NCBI RefSeq assembly: GCF_002848265.1
Contig: NZ_CP025422.1
Coordinates: 3,130,727-3,194,726, forward strand
DNA length: 64,000 nucleotides
Reading direction: 5' to 3'
From: Zhihengliuella sp. ISTPL4
Lineage (GTDB): Bacteria > Actinomycetota > Actinomycetes > Actinomycetales > Microbacteriaceae
Positions within the stretch are counted from its first letter, which is position 1; each line of letters opens with the position of its first letter. The position numbers were made by a program, and so were the translations under genes. The notes under the pieces were generated by a model, which saw nothing but the letters and a program-made list of their open reading frames with translations, did not search any database and was not told the DNA's origin. Shown piece after piece: positions 26,318-35,085 of the stretch.

Positions 26318-27235
26318 TCAAGGGGTGAGACCGGAGGTGATGCGCTCGGTGTTGACGCGCATCATGGTCAGGTAGTCCGGGGCGCCGCCGTCTTCGGCGG
26401 TGAGCGACTCGGTGAACAGTTCGATCACCTCGATGTGGACGTCGGCCTCCTCGGCGAGCGCCTGGACGAGGCGGTCCGGGGAGGAGGACTCGGCGAAGAC
26501 GGCGGGCACGCCCGTCGCCTCGACGGCGTCGACGAGATCGGCCAGGTCGGAGGCCGACGGAGCCGCGAGCGTGGTTCCGCCAGGGATGACGGCGCCGACG
26601 ACCTCGAAGTCGAAGCGGTCGGCGAGGTAGCCGAAGACGTGATGGTTGGTCACGAGCGCCCGGCGATTCTCCGGGATCGTGGCGAACGCGGTCGTCATCT
26701 CGGCGTCCAGCGCCGTCAGTTCGTCGCGGTAGTCCGCGACCTCCGCCGAGAGGGCATCGGCGTCGATGCCGTCGAGCGCGGCCAGGGCGGGCTCCAGGGC
26801 GTCGACGACGTCGATCATCCGTGCCGGATCGGTCCAGAAGTGCGAGTCCGGCATTCCCGCGGCATCGCCGTCGCGGTAGTCCAGGACCTCGATCGCGTCG
26901 CCCGCGATGAAGGACGGCACGTCGGCGTCGACGGCCGCGTCGAGGTGCTGCTGCAGGCCCTCTTCGAGTCCGAGTCCGTTGGAGACGAGCAGGTCGGCGT
27001 CCCGCAGCGTGGCGGCCTCCTGCGCCGAGATCTCGAACGAGTGCGGGTCGGCGTTCGGCTTCATGAGGGTGACCACGCGGGCCTCGTCGCCGACGAGCTC
27101 GCCGACCACGTCGCCCAGGATGTTCGTCGAGACGACGACCACCGGTCGAGCGTCGGCGGGGGCGGTGCAGGCGGTCAGGGCGGCGGCGGTGAAGACGGTG
27201 AGCGCTGCGGCGGCGAAGGGGCGGGGGAGGCGCAT
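26318..27235 (-). CDS. aztC: Zinc ABC transporter substrate-binding lipoprotein AztC
   Basis: 305 residues, cluster A-I metal-binding protein. Lipobox LTAC places the lipidated Cys at 23. The expected metal ligands are visible: His65 in NADPHSFEIS, His132 in DSHFWTDP, His198/199 in TNHHVFGYLADRF and an Asp in the terminal GGAPDYLTMM. The long His-rich loop of ZnuA is short here, as in AztC. It captures zinc outside the membrane for AztB. One base separates its ATG from the stop of the upstream aztD paralogue. Confidence 0.92.
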   Translation of the reverse strand: MRLPRPFAAAALTVFTAAALTACTAPADARPVVVVSTNILGDVVGELVGDEARVVTLMKPNADPHSFEISAQEAATLRDADLLVSNGLGLEEGLQQHLDAAVDADVPSFIAGDAIEVLDYRDGDAAGMPDSHFWTDPARMIDVVDALEPALAALDGIDADALSAEVADYRDELTALDAEMTTAFATIPENRRALVTNHHVFGYLADRFDFEVVGAVIPGGTTLAAPSASDLADLVDAVEATGVPAVFAESSSPDRLVQALAEEADVHIEVIELFTESLTAEDGGAPDYLTMMRVNTERITSGLTP

Positions 27236-27236
27236 G

Positions 27237-28463
27237 TCAGCGTCCCGTCTCGGCGACGAACGCCGGCTCGGTGGCGGCGTCGAAGGTGCGCGCCACGCGG
27301 GCGCCGTCGGCGTAGTCGATCTCGAACAGTCGGTGCTCCGCCGGGCCGCTCAGGTAGGCGCGATGCTGATCCGCGATGAGTACCGGCGCCGCCTCCGCGG
27401 CCAGCGATTCCACCACGAGGGGCGCCGTCGCCGCGCGCACCGCTCCGTCGGCCGCGCTGAGCACGAGCACGCGCCCGTCCTGCGTCAGCGCGAGGAGGGT
27501 GTCGTCCTCATCGCTGACCGCAGTGACCTGCGCGAGGGGAGTGGGGGCGGTGAGCACCGTCCAGGTCTGGGCACGGGTGTCGAGGACGCGGATGTCGGTC
27601 GGGCCAGCGAGGCCGGCGACCGTGGGGCGCCCCTCGCGGTTGTCGAACGCGGACACGGCTCCGGCCGGTGCTCCGTCCGGGTACGGGATGCGATCGACGG
27701 TGAGAGCCCCGTCCTCGACCCGGGCGAGCAGGGCGCCGTCCGCGCACCCGATCACCGCTCCGACCCTGGTCGTGATCGTGCCGGTCGGCGCGGCGCAGTC
27801 CTCCCGGAGCCCGGTGCGCTCGCCGTCCGCCGTGTAGCCGACGACGGCTCCGCCCGTCTCCCCGTCGGCCTCGGTCACCAGCGCGAACGACCCGACCGGC
27901 ACCACCAGCCCCTGGTGGGGAGCGCGCTCGATGCGGAAGAGCTCACGGATCTCTCCCTTCGACAGCGCTTCCGTATCGAGGAGGACGGCGTCCCCTGAGC
28001 CGGCGAAGGAGACGCCGGTGCCGCCGGTGGTCGAGCTGTTCGTCGTCGCGACCGTCGCCGTGCCGTCGCCCTCCACCGTGCCGAGCAGCGCGGGATCGGC
28101 GCGGTAGTAGTGGAAGTGATCGACGTGGTCCCATGTCCAGACGCCGCTGTCGACCACCTCCACGCCGTCGCCGGTGTCCGCGAAGAGGTACCGCCCGTCC
28201 GTCGTCATGCCGTCGGGGGCGGCGACCGTACCGATGACGGTGACGCCCTCGTCCAGGAGGTCGAGGTGGGTCACCCGGCCCTGCGCGTCGATGGTCGTGA
28301 GTCCGAGCTGCGGTTCGGCGACCTCCTCCGCTCCGGCGATCGCGCCGTGACCGTCCCCGGCGGAGGAAGAGGTGGCCGGACTCTGCGCCGCGGTGCCGGC
28401 GCAGGACGCGAGGGTGAGGGACAGGGCGGTGAGGGTGAAGAGGGGCAGCAGGCGGGAGTGCAC
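27237..28463 (-). CDS. aztD: Second AztD-like lipoprotein
   Basis: 408 residues. Lipobox LASC near residue 20, then a Ser/Ala-rich linker and a propeller-type domain. The visible metal-site-like segment WTWDHVDHFHYYRADP is richer in His and Asp than in the other copy, and TIGxxDxxGRVTHLDLLDEG repeats are present. It is paralogous to the 25092 gene (same blade pattern, APTGTITTRVGAVIGCADGA matching GCEDGA) but clearly diverged. GTG start at 28463 with GAAAGG upstream. It lies between aztB and aztC. Two chaperone genes flank aztC, which is not the standard layout. Confidence 0.78.
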   Translation of the reverse strand: MHSRLLPLFTLTALSLTLASCAGTAAQSPATSSSAGDGHGAIAGAEEVAEPQLGLTTIDAQGRVTHLDLLDEGVTVIGTVAAPDGMTTDGRYLFADTGDGVEVVDSGVWTWDHVDHFHYYRADPALLGTVEGDGTATVATTNSSTTGGTGVSFAGSGDAVLLDTEALSKGEIRELFRIERAPHQGLVVPVGSFALVTEADGETGGAVVGYTADGERTGLREDCAAPTGTITTRVGAVIGCADGALLARVEDGALTVDRIPYPDGAPAGAVSAFDNREGRPTVAGLAGPTDIRVLDTRAQTWTVLTAPTPLAQVTAVSDEDDTLLALTQDGRVLVLSAADGAVRAATAPLVVESLAAEAAPVLIADQHRAYLSGPAEHRLFEIDYADGARVARTFDAATEPAFVAETGR

Positions 28464-28482
28464 GAGAGCCTTTCGGGAAGAG

Positions 28483-29361
28483 TCAGGAGGCGGGAGCAGG
28501 GACGGGAGGGGTGGCATGGGCGGCGATCGGACGCCGCGTGGACACGGTGGCCCGCACCGCCCAGGACAGTCCGGCGAAGCCGATGGCTGCGGCGGCGACG
28601 GACGCTCCCGCCGCGGTGGCCGCATACCAGGACGCGAGGAGACCGACGAGGACGGCGGCCACGCCGAACGCGGCCGCGAGGGCCATCCGGGTGGGGAGCC
28701 GCGAGGTCCACTGTCCGGCGGCGACGGCCGGGGCGAGGAGCAGGCCGACCACGAGAAGGGAGCCCACCGCCTGATACGACGCCACGACGGCGAGGGTCAC
28801 CAGCCCGACGAGGGCCCCCTGGGCCCATCGTGGCCGGAGACCGAGCACCGTCGCGATCCGGGCGTCGAGCGCGAGCGCGACGAAGGGTCGATGGCAGAGG
28901 ACGGCGGTGGTGACTCCGACGGCGGCCGCCGCCGCGAGCAGGAGGAGGTCGGCGCGGGTGATCGCGAGGATGTCGCCGAACAGGATCGCGGTCGCGTCCG
29001 TGGCGAAACTCCCCGAGTGGGAGATGATGATGACGCCCAGCGCGAGCATCGAGACGAAGAGCAGTCCGATGCTCGTGTCGTAGGAGAGCCGGGCGCGTCG
29101 TTGCAGGGTGCCGATCCCGATGCTCATGGCGACGGCACTGAGCGCTCCGCCCACGAGGACCGGCGCGCCGAGCACCGTGGCCAGAGCGACGCCGGGCAGC
29201 ATCCCGTGGGCCAGGGCCTCGCCGAGGAACGCCATCCCGCGGACGACGACCCAGGTGCCCACGACCCCGCAGAGGACGGCGACGAGAGCGCCGCCGATCA
29301 CTCCGCGCTGGAAGAACTCCAGCGTGAACGGCGTCAGCAGGGCGGGAATGGGGGTGGTCAC
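28483..29361 (-). CDS. aztB: Zinc ABC transporter permease AztB
   Basis: 292 residues, about eight to nine hydrophobic helices. It belongs to the ZnuB/MntB permease family: FQRGVIGGALVAVLCGVVGTWVVVRGMAFLGEALAHGMLPGVA is the conserved N-terminal region, and RRARLSYDTSIGLLFVSMLALGVII and ALALDARIATVLGL follow. It forms the membrane channel for zinc driven by AztA. The GTG start at 29361 has no ribosome site and is preceded by a TAGGCT hexamer, so translation is probably leaderless. It is the first gene of a four-gene operon that starts at the Zur-like box. Confidence 0.9.
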   Translation of the reverse strand: MTTPIPALLTPFTLEFFQRGVIGGALVAVLCGVVGTWVVVRGMAFLGEALAHGMLPGVALATVLGAPVLVGGALSAVAMSIGIGTLQRRARLSYDTSIGLLFVSMLALGVIIISHSGSFATDATAILFGDILAITRADLLLLAAAAAVGVTTAVLCHRPFVALALDARIATVLGLRPRWAQGALVGLVTLAVVASYQAVGSLLVVGLLLAPAVAAGQWTSRLPTRMALAAAFGVAAVLVGLLASWYAATAAGASVAAAAIGFAGLSWAVRATVSTRRPIAAHATPPVPAPAS

Positions 29362-29383
29362 GGAACGCGAGCCTATTCGTTTT

Positions 29384-29398
29384 TGAGAATGATTATCA
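29384..29398. promoter_or_regulatory. Zur-box-like palindrome between aztB and aztA
   Basis: TGAGAATGATTATCA, a 15-bp imperfect palindrome with TGA..AAT.ATT..TCA symmetry, matches the AT-rich Zur/Fur-type site seen in actinobacteria. It lies in an AT-rich island between divergent zinc genes and close to both -10 hexamers (minus strand TAGGCT; plus strand TAAACT at 29405-29410), so one repressor could shut both promoters when zinc is sufficient. Confidence 0.85.
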
Positions 29399-29416
29399 AA
29401 TTCATAAACTGAAGAC

Positions 29417-30160
29417 ATGGCGACATTCCCCCCGACCCCCGATCCCTCCGTGCGCTTGCGCGATGTCTCCGTGCGGTTCGGGGAGCGTGACGCGGTGCGC
29501 GACGTCACCCTCTCGGTCGGAGCGGGAGAGTCCGTCGCCATCTCCGGCCCGAATGGGGCCGGGAAGTCGACCCTGCTGGAGGTGGTCGCCGGCGTGCGCT
29601 CACCGACGCGAGGGCAGCGGAGCGTGACGGGGCGGATCGCCTTCGTGCCGCAGCGTGCTGTGGTGCCTCCCGGCCTTCCGCTCACGGCGCGAGATGTCGT
29701 GGAGGTCGGTACCTGGGGGCGGCTCGGCGCCTTCCGCCGACGGGATCATCGGGCACGCCGCGACGTCGAGGCGGCGATGGACCGCACCGCCGTGCGCGCA
29801 CTCGCCCGCCGTCCGTTCGCCGAGCTGTCCGGCGGTCAGCAGCAGCGGGTGCTCCTCGCTCAGGGGCTGGCGGCCGGGGCGGCGATCCTCCTCGTGGACG
29901 AGCCGACGACCGCTCTGGATGCGGAATCGGTCCAGCGGATCCAGGCCGTGCTGCGCGAGGAGGCCGACCGCGGAGCGGCGGTGATCTGCGTCACGCATGA
30001 CGCCAGCCTGATCGCGGAGGCCGACGACGAGGTCGCCCTTCTCGAGGGGGCTCGGCAGGTTGATCCGCCGGGGGACGACCCGCTCACGGGGAGGCGGTCA
30101 GAGGCCGTGCCCCATGTCGAAGTCGGAGAGCGCGGGGATGTCGATGTCTCCCCGCGCTGA
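29417..30160 (+). CDS. aztA: Zinc ABC transporter ATPase AztA
   Basis: 247 residues. Walker A GPNGAGKST (44-52), Q-loop region VPQRAVVPPG, signature LSGGQQQRVLLAQGL (about 136-150), Walker B ILLVDEP and H-loop VTHDAS are all intact. It powers AztB-mediated zinc import at the inner face of the membrane. TAAACT six bases before ATG 29417 indicates a leaderless transcript beginning at the start codon. The last 63 bases overlap the end of the converging gene at 30098, and the C-terminal 30 residues look unconserved. Confidence 0.92.
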   Translation: MATFPPTPDPSVRLRDVSVRFGERDAVRDVTLSVGAGESVAISGPNGAGKSTLLEVVAGVRSPTRGQRSVTGRIAFVPQRAVVPPGLPLTARDVVEVGTWGRLGAFRRRDHRARRDVEAAMDRTAVRALARRPFAELSGGQQQRVLLAQGLAAGAAILLVDEPTTALDAESVQRIQAVLREEADRGAAVICVTHDASLIAEADDEVALLEGARQVDPPGDDPLTGRRSEAVPHVEVGERGDVDVSPR

Positions 30161-30442
30161 CGAATCGTCCGAGGTCTTGGGGAAATGGCGATGCGCGCGC
30201 AGCTCGTCGACCTCTGTGGAGAAGTCGGGCTCCGGGTCCCCGCTGTGGTGGGGGCTGACGAGCACATCGTTGCCGACGCCCACGAGCAGATCGGCCCAGT
30301 CCTTCTCCCCGTCCAGGACGATCGGGATCTCCACCGCTTCGGACTCGCCCTCGCTGGCGATGGCGGCCGCGAGGGTGAGCAGCGTCTCCGCGACGTCGTC
30401 AGAGGTGAGGAGCTGCTGGCCGGCGTAGGAGACGAGTTTCAT
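30098..30442 (-). CDS. Hypothetical acidic protein
   Basis: 114 residues, strongly acidic, no membrane segment. N-terminal MKLVSYAGQQLLTSDDVAETLLTLAAAIA looks like a short strand followed by a helix; the middle VEIPIVLDGEKDWADLLVGVGNDVLVSPH suggests an alternating fold. The C-terminus is disordered-looking. I do not recognise it. Its 3' end overlaps aztA by 63 bases tail to tail. Confidence 0.6.
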   Translation of the reverse strand: MKLVSYAGQQLLTSDDVAETLLTLAAAIASEGESEAVEIPIVLDGEKDWADLLVGVGNDVLVSPHHSGDPEPDFSTEVDELRAHRHFPKTSDDSSARGDIDIPALSDFDMGHGL

Positions 30443-30514
30443 GGGGGCATCCTCTCGTCGTCGGCGCTCTCCGGCACGGGGGTTGCGTCGGTCCTCGAGC
30501 AGAGGATAAGCGGT

Positions 30515-31345
30515 TCAGCGCAGATAGGCGTCGACCATCAGGGCTCCGCGGATGTCGCGGAGCCGATCGATGAGCCGGGTGATCCCGGCCGTGCTCAGGG
30601 AGGAGAGCGGTAGGTCGAACGGCCCGAGGGGTTCCAGCTTCCCCATGCGCAGCCGGACGACTTCCCACCCGGCACCGCGGACGGCACGGTCTTTCCGGCG
30701 GTCCGTCTCCTCCCGCTTGCCGACGTGCTCCAGCCCGTGGCGGCCGACCGTGTCGTACTCGATCGCGATGCGCAGCTCGGGAAGCAGGATGTCGGGCCAC
30801 ACCTCCGTATGCCGGAAGAACGGCCGGGCGACCTTGATCGCGTTGATGTCGCCGGGGAACAGCAGCCGTTCCGCGAGCGCCTGCCGGAGCTTCCCCTCGG
30901 CGGCCGAGGCCGGCTTCGGAGCGCACGCGCTGAGGAACGCCGTCCCCGTCGGCAGCGCCGGCGTCTTCGTGCAGAGTCCCGATGCCGGCTTCCTCGGGCG
31001 GGCCGGGAGCGCCCGTGCTTCCCCGAGGACGACCGCCTGCGGGCGGGCCAGCGACGCGCATTCCGGGCACCAGGACGATCGTCGCCGCACCCGCCCTGGA
31101 CGTTCTCGCTGCTCGGTCGGCGTCGCCGCGAACCGATGACCGATGGCGCACTCCCAGCAGAGCAGCACATCAGCGGCCAGGGGCACCTGCGATAGAGCGA
31201 TGCCGTGGTTGAGCTCGGGGTGATACTGCCGGATCAGCTCGGGGTAGGCCGCCCACGCCGCCCGGTAGGTGCCGACGGGGTAGGGCACGTCGAGGTCTCG
31301 CGAGAACTGCCGTCTCGCCCACCACTGCTGCACGGGCTCGGGCAC
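30515..31345 (-). CDS. Zinc-ribbon plus VSR-like endonuclease-fold protein
   Basis: 276 residues. A zinc ribbon, CWECAIGHRF and later CPECASLARP, sits at about residues 65-105. The C-terminal part resembles the DUF559/VSR-type PD-(D/E)xK fold: EGKLRQALAERL, then PDILLPELRIAIEYDTVGRH with candidate active-site Asp and Glu-Tyr-Asp, and RKDRAVRGAGWEVVRLR. It probably binds and perhaps nicks DNA; the target is not known. I chose GTG 31345 because TACTCT (31353-31358) lies seven bases before it; an ATG ten codons upstream is the alternative. No partner methylase is present. Confidence 0.75.
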   Translation of the reverse strand: MPEPVQQWWARRQFSRDLDVPYPVGTYRAAWAAYPELIRQYHPELNHGIALSQVPLAADVLLCWECAIGHRFAATPTEQRERPGRVRRRSSWCPECASLARPQAVVLGEARALPARPRKPASGLCTKTPALPTGTAFLSACAPKPASAAEGKLRQALAERLLFPGDINAIKVARPFFRHTEVWPDILLPELRIAIEYDTVGRHGLEHVGKREETDRRKDRAVRGAGWEVVRLRMGKLEPLGPFDLPLSSLSTAGITRLIDRLRDIRGALMVDAYLR

Positions 31346-31513
31346 GACAGTGAGAGTAGGCGAGGCCACGGACATCAGGGGCGAGGAGTCACCAGGGTGA
31401 ACATCGCCATCACGTCTGTCGTGTCCGCGGGGCCGCGCCTAGTGTCGGTGGCGAAGACCGGTGCCTCTGCGCGCGTGGAGGGCATCTCCGACCGCAACCG
31501 AAAGCAGGAAAAC

Positions 31514-32005
31514 ATGGCTGAACTGATCGTCATCTCCTATGACACCGAGAGCGACGCCGAGGGCGCCTACAACCGCATCCAGGCGCTGCAGGACGACCTC
31601 GTGGTCGAGCTCGCCGGTCTCGCGCTGGTGAAGGTCGACGGAGAGGGCAAGACCAAGGTCGAGTACCCCGGCACCGCGGGCAAGGTCGGCTTCGGGGCGG
31701 CATCGGGTGCTCTCTTCGGATCCCTCATCGGCATCCTGTTCTTCATCCCGATCGCCGGGCTGGTCTTCGGCGGTCTGCTCGGGGCGCTTTTCGCGGGCCT
31801 GGACAAGACGGGCATCAACGCGGAGTTCCGCGACCGCGTGAAGTCGACGGTCACGGCCGGCAAGTCGGCGGTCGTCATCTACGCGCTCAAGCTCACCGAG
31901 GACAAGTTCGCCGAAGCCCTCGCTCCGTACAACGGCACCGTCGTGCAGACGTCGCTGTCGAAGGAGGACGAGGCCGAGCTCGTCAAGGACCTCGGCGGTC
32001 ACTGA
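31514..32005 (+). CDS. DUF1269 membrane protein
   Basis: 163 residues. The family start AELIVISYDTESDAEGAYNRIQAL and the central Gly-rich hydrophobic stretch GKVGFGAASGALFGSLIGILFFIPIAGLVFGGLLGALFAGL (about 60-100, one or two helices) identify DUF1269. These proteins are often induced under stress; the mechanism is unknown. The Shine-Dalgarno AGGAA before ATG 31514 decides the start. Confidence 0.88.
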   Translation: MAELIVISYDTESDAEGAYNRIQALQDDLVVELAGLALVKVDGEGKTKVEYPGTAGKVGFGAASGALFGSLIGILFFIPIAGLVFGGLLGALFAGLDKTGINAEFRDRVKSTVTAGKSAVVIYALKLTEDKFAEALAPYNGTVVQTSLSKEDEAELVKDLGGH

Positions 32006-32016
32006 CACCGCCCGAG

Positions 32017-32048
32017 GCGCCCGTCGCGGATGCGTCCGCGGCGGGCGC
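32017..32048. terminator. Bidirectional terminator hairpin
   Basis: A 14-bp stem with one G-T wobble (32017-32030 with 32035-32048) and a four-base loop lies between the converging DUF1269 and ThrE genes. Confidence 0.8.
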
Positions 32049-32070
32049 ATCGCCGGCTGGGGCGGTCGCG

Positions 32071-33471
32071 TCAGCGCCGCACGCGCGCCCTCGTCTTCGC
32101 GACGCCGGCGAGTGTCGCCCGCACCGGGGTGCCGAGGTAGAGCCCGAGGGAGGCGCCGGATGCGAGCGCGATGCCGATCACCGCGGCGTCGATGAGCGAC
32201 CCGCCGACCGTCAGCATGCCGGAGGAGGTCCCCGCTGCGTGCACGACCTCCAGCAGCCCCTGGAACACGGCGACACCGGGGACCAGGGGGACGATGGCGG
32301 CGGTCGTCACGGCGACCGACGGCACGTGCAGATTGTGGGCGATGAGCATGCCGATGAAGCTCGCCAGCAGCGCTCCGACCGCGCTCGCCGCGGCCGGGTG
32401 CAGCCCGAGCGCGACAGTGCCGGCGTAGCCGGCCAGGGTCACGGCGCTGAGCAGCGCGCTGACGAGGATGATACGGATGCCCGCGCCGTTGAACACGGCG
32501 ACGGCGACCGCGATGATGATCGCTCCCGCCAACTGATTGAGCAACGGACCGAACGGCGCCGGGTCGTCCGGCAGGTCCATCGTGAAGCCCAGCACGCCGC
32601 CGAGCTCCAGCCCGACGAGGATGCCGATCACCACCCCGAGCGTCTGCATCGTCAGATCGAGGATGCGACCGCCTGCCGTGAGCGCGAATCCGTCGATGGC
32701 GTCCTGCGCGGCCCCCACCACCGTGAGCCCCGCGAGCATGAGCACGATGCCCGAGGCGACGATGATCGACGGCCGGATGCCGACGAACGGTTCGATGCCC
32801 GCGTTCCCGAGGGCGGAGACCGCCACCGCGACCCCGGTCGTGACGAAGCCTCCCGCGATCTGACTGAAGAACAGCGGCACGCGGAGCCGGGCGAGCCCGG
32901 CCTGGGTCAGCGCTGCGCACAGGGCGGCGACAAATGTGAGACCCACGATGAGCGGTGAGGCGCCGAGCATGATGCTCACACCGACCGCGAGGAGGGCCCG
33001 GGCGACGATCACCACGGGCTGCTGGTAGCGGAACGGCACGCGGCGGATGACCCGGAACGCCGTGCGTGCGGACTCCAGGTCCAGCCCGCCGTCGATGTCG
33101 GCGACCAGGGCCTGCACGCGCTGCAGTTTGGCATGATCCGGGGCGGCGACGCGGACGACGCGGACGAGGGTCTCCGGCCAGACCTCGCCGCTGAGGTGGA
33201 AGGAGACCGTGATCGAGTTGTACGTCACGTCGACCTGCACGCCCTTCAGACCGTAGGCCTCGCACACCCGCGTGATCGCGAGGGTGACTTCGTGCGCCGA
33301 CGCACCCACGGCGAACATCGATTCCCCGATGCGCGTCGCGAGGTCGAGCACGCGGGGGACGGTGTGCTCGTCGATCACGGGCATCGCCTCGGTGTGGGCG
33401 ACGGCGGAGGGATCGGTGTGCAGCAGCCGGCGGACGGACAGGAGCAGTCGCTGGGAGGAACGCGCGGGCAT
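32071..33471 (-). CDS. thrE: Threonine/serine exporter ThrE
   Basis: 466 residues. The N-terminal soluble domain (about 30-165; RVLDLATRIGESMFAVGASAHEVTLAITRVCEAYGLKGVQVDVTYNSI) is followed by about ten transmembrane helices (170-445), the layout of actinobacterial ThrE with fused DUF1212 and DUF3815 parts. It exports threonine and serine by proton antiport. The ATG at 33471 follows GGAGAC. It is divergent from the kinase gene at 33605. Confidence 0.9.
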   Translation of the reverse strand: MPARSSQRLLLSVRRLLHTDPSAVAHTEAMPVIDEHTVPRVLDLATRIGESMFAVGASAHEVTLAITRVCEAYGLKGVQVDVTYNSITVSFHLSGEVWPETLVRVVRVAAPDHAKLQRVQALVADIDGGLDLESARTAFRVIRRVPFRYQQPVVIVARALLAVGVSIMLGASPLIVGLTFVAALCAALTQAGLARLRVPLFFSQIAGGFVTTGVAVAVSALGNAGIEPFVGIRPSIIVASGIVLMLAGLTVVGAAQDAIDGFALTAGGRILDLTMQTLGVVIGILVGLELGGVLGFTMDLPDDPAPFGPLLNQLAGAIIIAVAVAVFNGAGIRIILVSALLSAVTLAGYAGTVALGLHPAAASAVGALLASFIGMLIAHNLHVPSVAVTTAAIVPLVPGVAVFQGLLEVVHAAGTSSGMLTVGGSLIDAAVIGIALASGASLGLYLGTPVRATLAGVAKTRARVRR

Positions 33472-33604
33472 GTCTCCATTCTCCCGCCGCGAGAACCCGC
33501 CCCTGTCCGCAGCCCGGTTGTCAAGGCCCGGAGACGCTCGCAGCGGGGACTCTAGAGTGGGCCTCGCCGCGCAGCACCCGGTGACGCGGCAGGAGGATTC
33601 GACG

Positions 33605-35047
33605 ATGACGGATGACTCGCTTCCCACGGAGGCGCTGCTCGACGGTCGCTACCACCTCCGAGAGTGCGTCGGGCAGGGCGGGATGGCCCGTGTGTACCGC
33701 GCGGAGGACTCCCTGCTCGGGCGCACGGTCGCCATCAAGATGCTCCGCGCGGAGACGGAGGAGGGGGCGGCCTCGGACCGTGCCAGGGGTGAGATGACCC
33801 TGCTCGCCTCGCTCAACCATCCCGCGCTCGTCACGCTCTACGACGCGCAGCTCCAGCCCGGCCGTGCGGAATACCTCGTGATGGAGTTCGTCGAGGGTCC
33901 GACCCTCGCCGCACGGATCGCGGAGGGACCGCTGCCCCCGATCGAGGTGGCGGCGCTCGCCGCCGACCTGGCCGAAGCGCTGCACGTCGTGCACAGCGCC
34001 GGCATCGTGCATCGCGACATCAAGCCGTCGAACGTCCTGCTCACCGGGAGCGCGCTCGCCGGCAGCCGCTCGGGTGCGAAGCTCGCGGACTTCGGGATCT
34101 CCGTGCTGGTGGATGCCGCCCGGTTGACGTCCCCCGGCACGGTCATCGGCACCGCGGCGTATCTCGCGCCGGAGCAGTTGAACGGGGCGCCTCCCGCACC
34201 GCCTGCCGACATCTACGCCCTGGGCCTGGTGCTGCGGGAAGCACTCACAGGGGAGCGTGCATTCCCCGAGGCGGAGGGCATCGGCGCCACGCTGGTCCGC
34301 CTGATCGAGGAGCCCGACATCCCCGCGTCGGTGGGCCCGGAGTGGGGCGCCCTGCTGCGCCGCATGACCGCCACCGATCCCGCCGATCGGCCGAGCGCGG
34401 CTGGAGTCTTCGCCGCGGTCGCGGAACTCGCGCACCAGCCCCCGATGCCTCCGTTGCCCCGCATGCCGGCTTCCGTCGCCGCGGCCGCGTTCGCGACGCC
34501 CACACCGACGCCCCCGGCCCCCGAGCAAGCCCGAACACTCGTGCTTCCCGTCGGGACGCCGGCAGGTGTCGGCGCGGCAGGAACACACACGGGCACGGGC
34601 GCACTCCGCGCGGACAGGCCGCGAGTGCGGAGGCGCCGCCGGGGGCTGGTGACCGGCCTCGTCGCAGCGGCGGTCGCCGTCGTCGTCGCCGGAGCGATCT
34701 GGGCGGCCGGTGCCCTCAACCCGAACCCTGTCGTGACGCCGGTCGACACCGAGCCGAGCCCCGCCTCGACCCCGACGCCGGCCGTCGTCATCCCCGCGAC
34801 CGTGCCGGAGGAAGCAGAGGAGCCGGTGACCCCGGTCGACGCACCTGCCCCGGCGCCGGCTCCGGGGGAGGAGAAGGCGGAAGACAAGGCGAACGAGGAG
34901 GCGGAGAAAACCGCCGAGAAGGCCGCGGAAGAACAGCGGAAGGCCGAGGAAGACGCGCAGAAGCGGGCCGAGAAGGAGCAGGAGCGCGCGGAGAAGGAAG
35001 CCGAGAAGGCCCAGGAGAAAGCGGAGGACGCCGACCGGGAGGAGTGA
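33605..35047 (+). CDS. Membrane-anchored Ser/Thr protein kinase
   Basis: 480 residues. The kinase domain (about 15-275) has the Gly loop VGQGGMARVYRAED, Lys45 in VAIKML, HRDIKPSN with Asp138 and Asn143, DFG at 162-164 and GTAAYLAPEQL. A basic juxtamembrane RPRVRRRRRG leads to one transmembrane helix (about 348-369). The outside part is short, with a Pro/Thr stretch and a highly charged Glu/Lys/Ala coiled coil (about 425-480). There are no PASTA repeats. A strong ribosome site (GCAGGAGG) precedes ATG 33605. The external signal is unknown. Confidence 0.92.
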   Translation: MTDDSLPTEALLDGRYHLRECVGQGGMARVYRAEDSLLGRTVAIKMLRAETEEGAASDRARGEMTLLASLNHPALVTLYDAQLQPGRAEYLVMEFVEGPTLAARIAEGPLPPIEVAALAADLAEALHVVHSAGIVHRDIKPSNVLLTGSALAGSRSGAKLADFGISVLVDAARLTSPGTVIGTAAYLAPEQLNGAPPAPPADIYALGLVLREALTGERAFPEAEGIGATLVRLIEEPDIPASVGPEWGALLRRMTATDPADRPSAAGVFAAVAELAHQPPMPPLPRMPASVAAAAFATPTPTPPAPEQARTLVLPVGTPAGVGAAGTHTGTGALRADRPRVRRRRRGLVTGLVAAAVAVVVAGAIWAAGALNPNPVVTPVDTEPSPASTPTPAVVIPATVPEEAEEPVTPVDAPAPAPAPGEEKAEDKANEEAEKTAEKAAEEQRKAEEDAQKRAEKEQERAEKEAEKAQEKAEDADREE

Positions 35048-35085
35048 ATCCTCGAGGGTGCGTCCTCCGCCCCGTGGCGCCGGTG

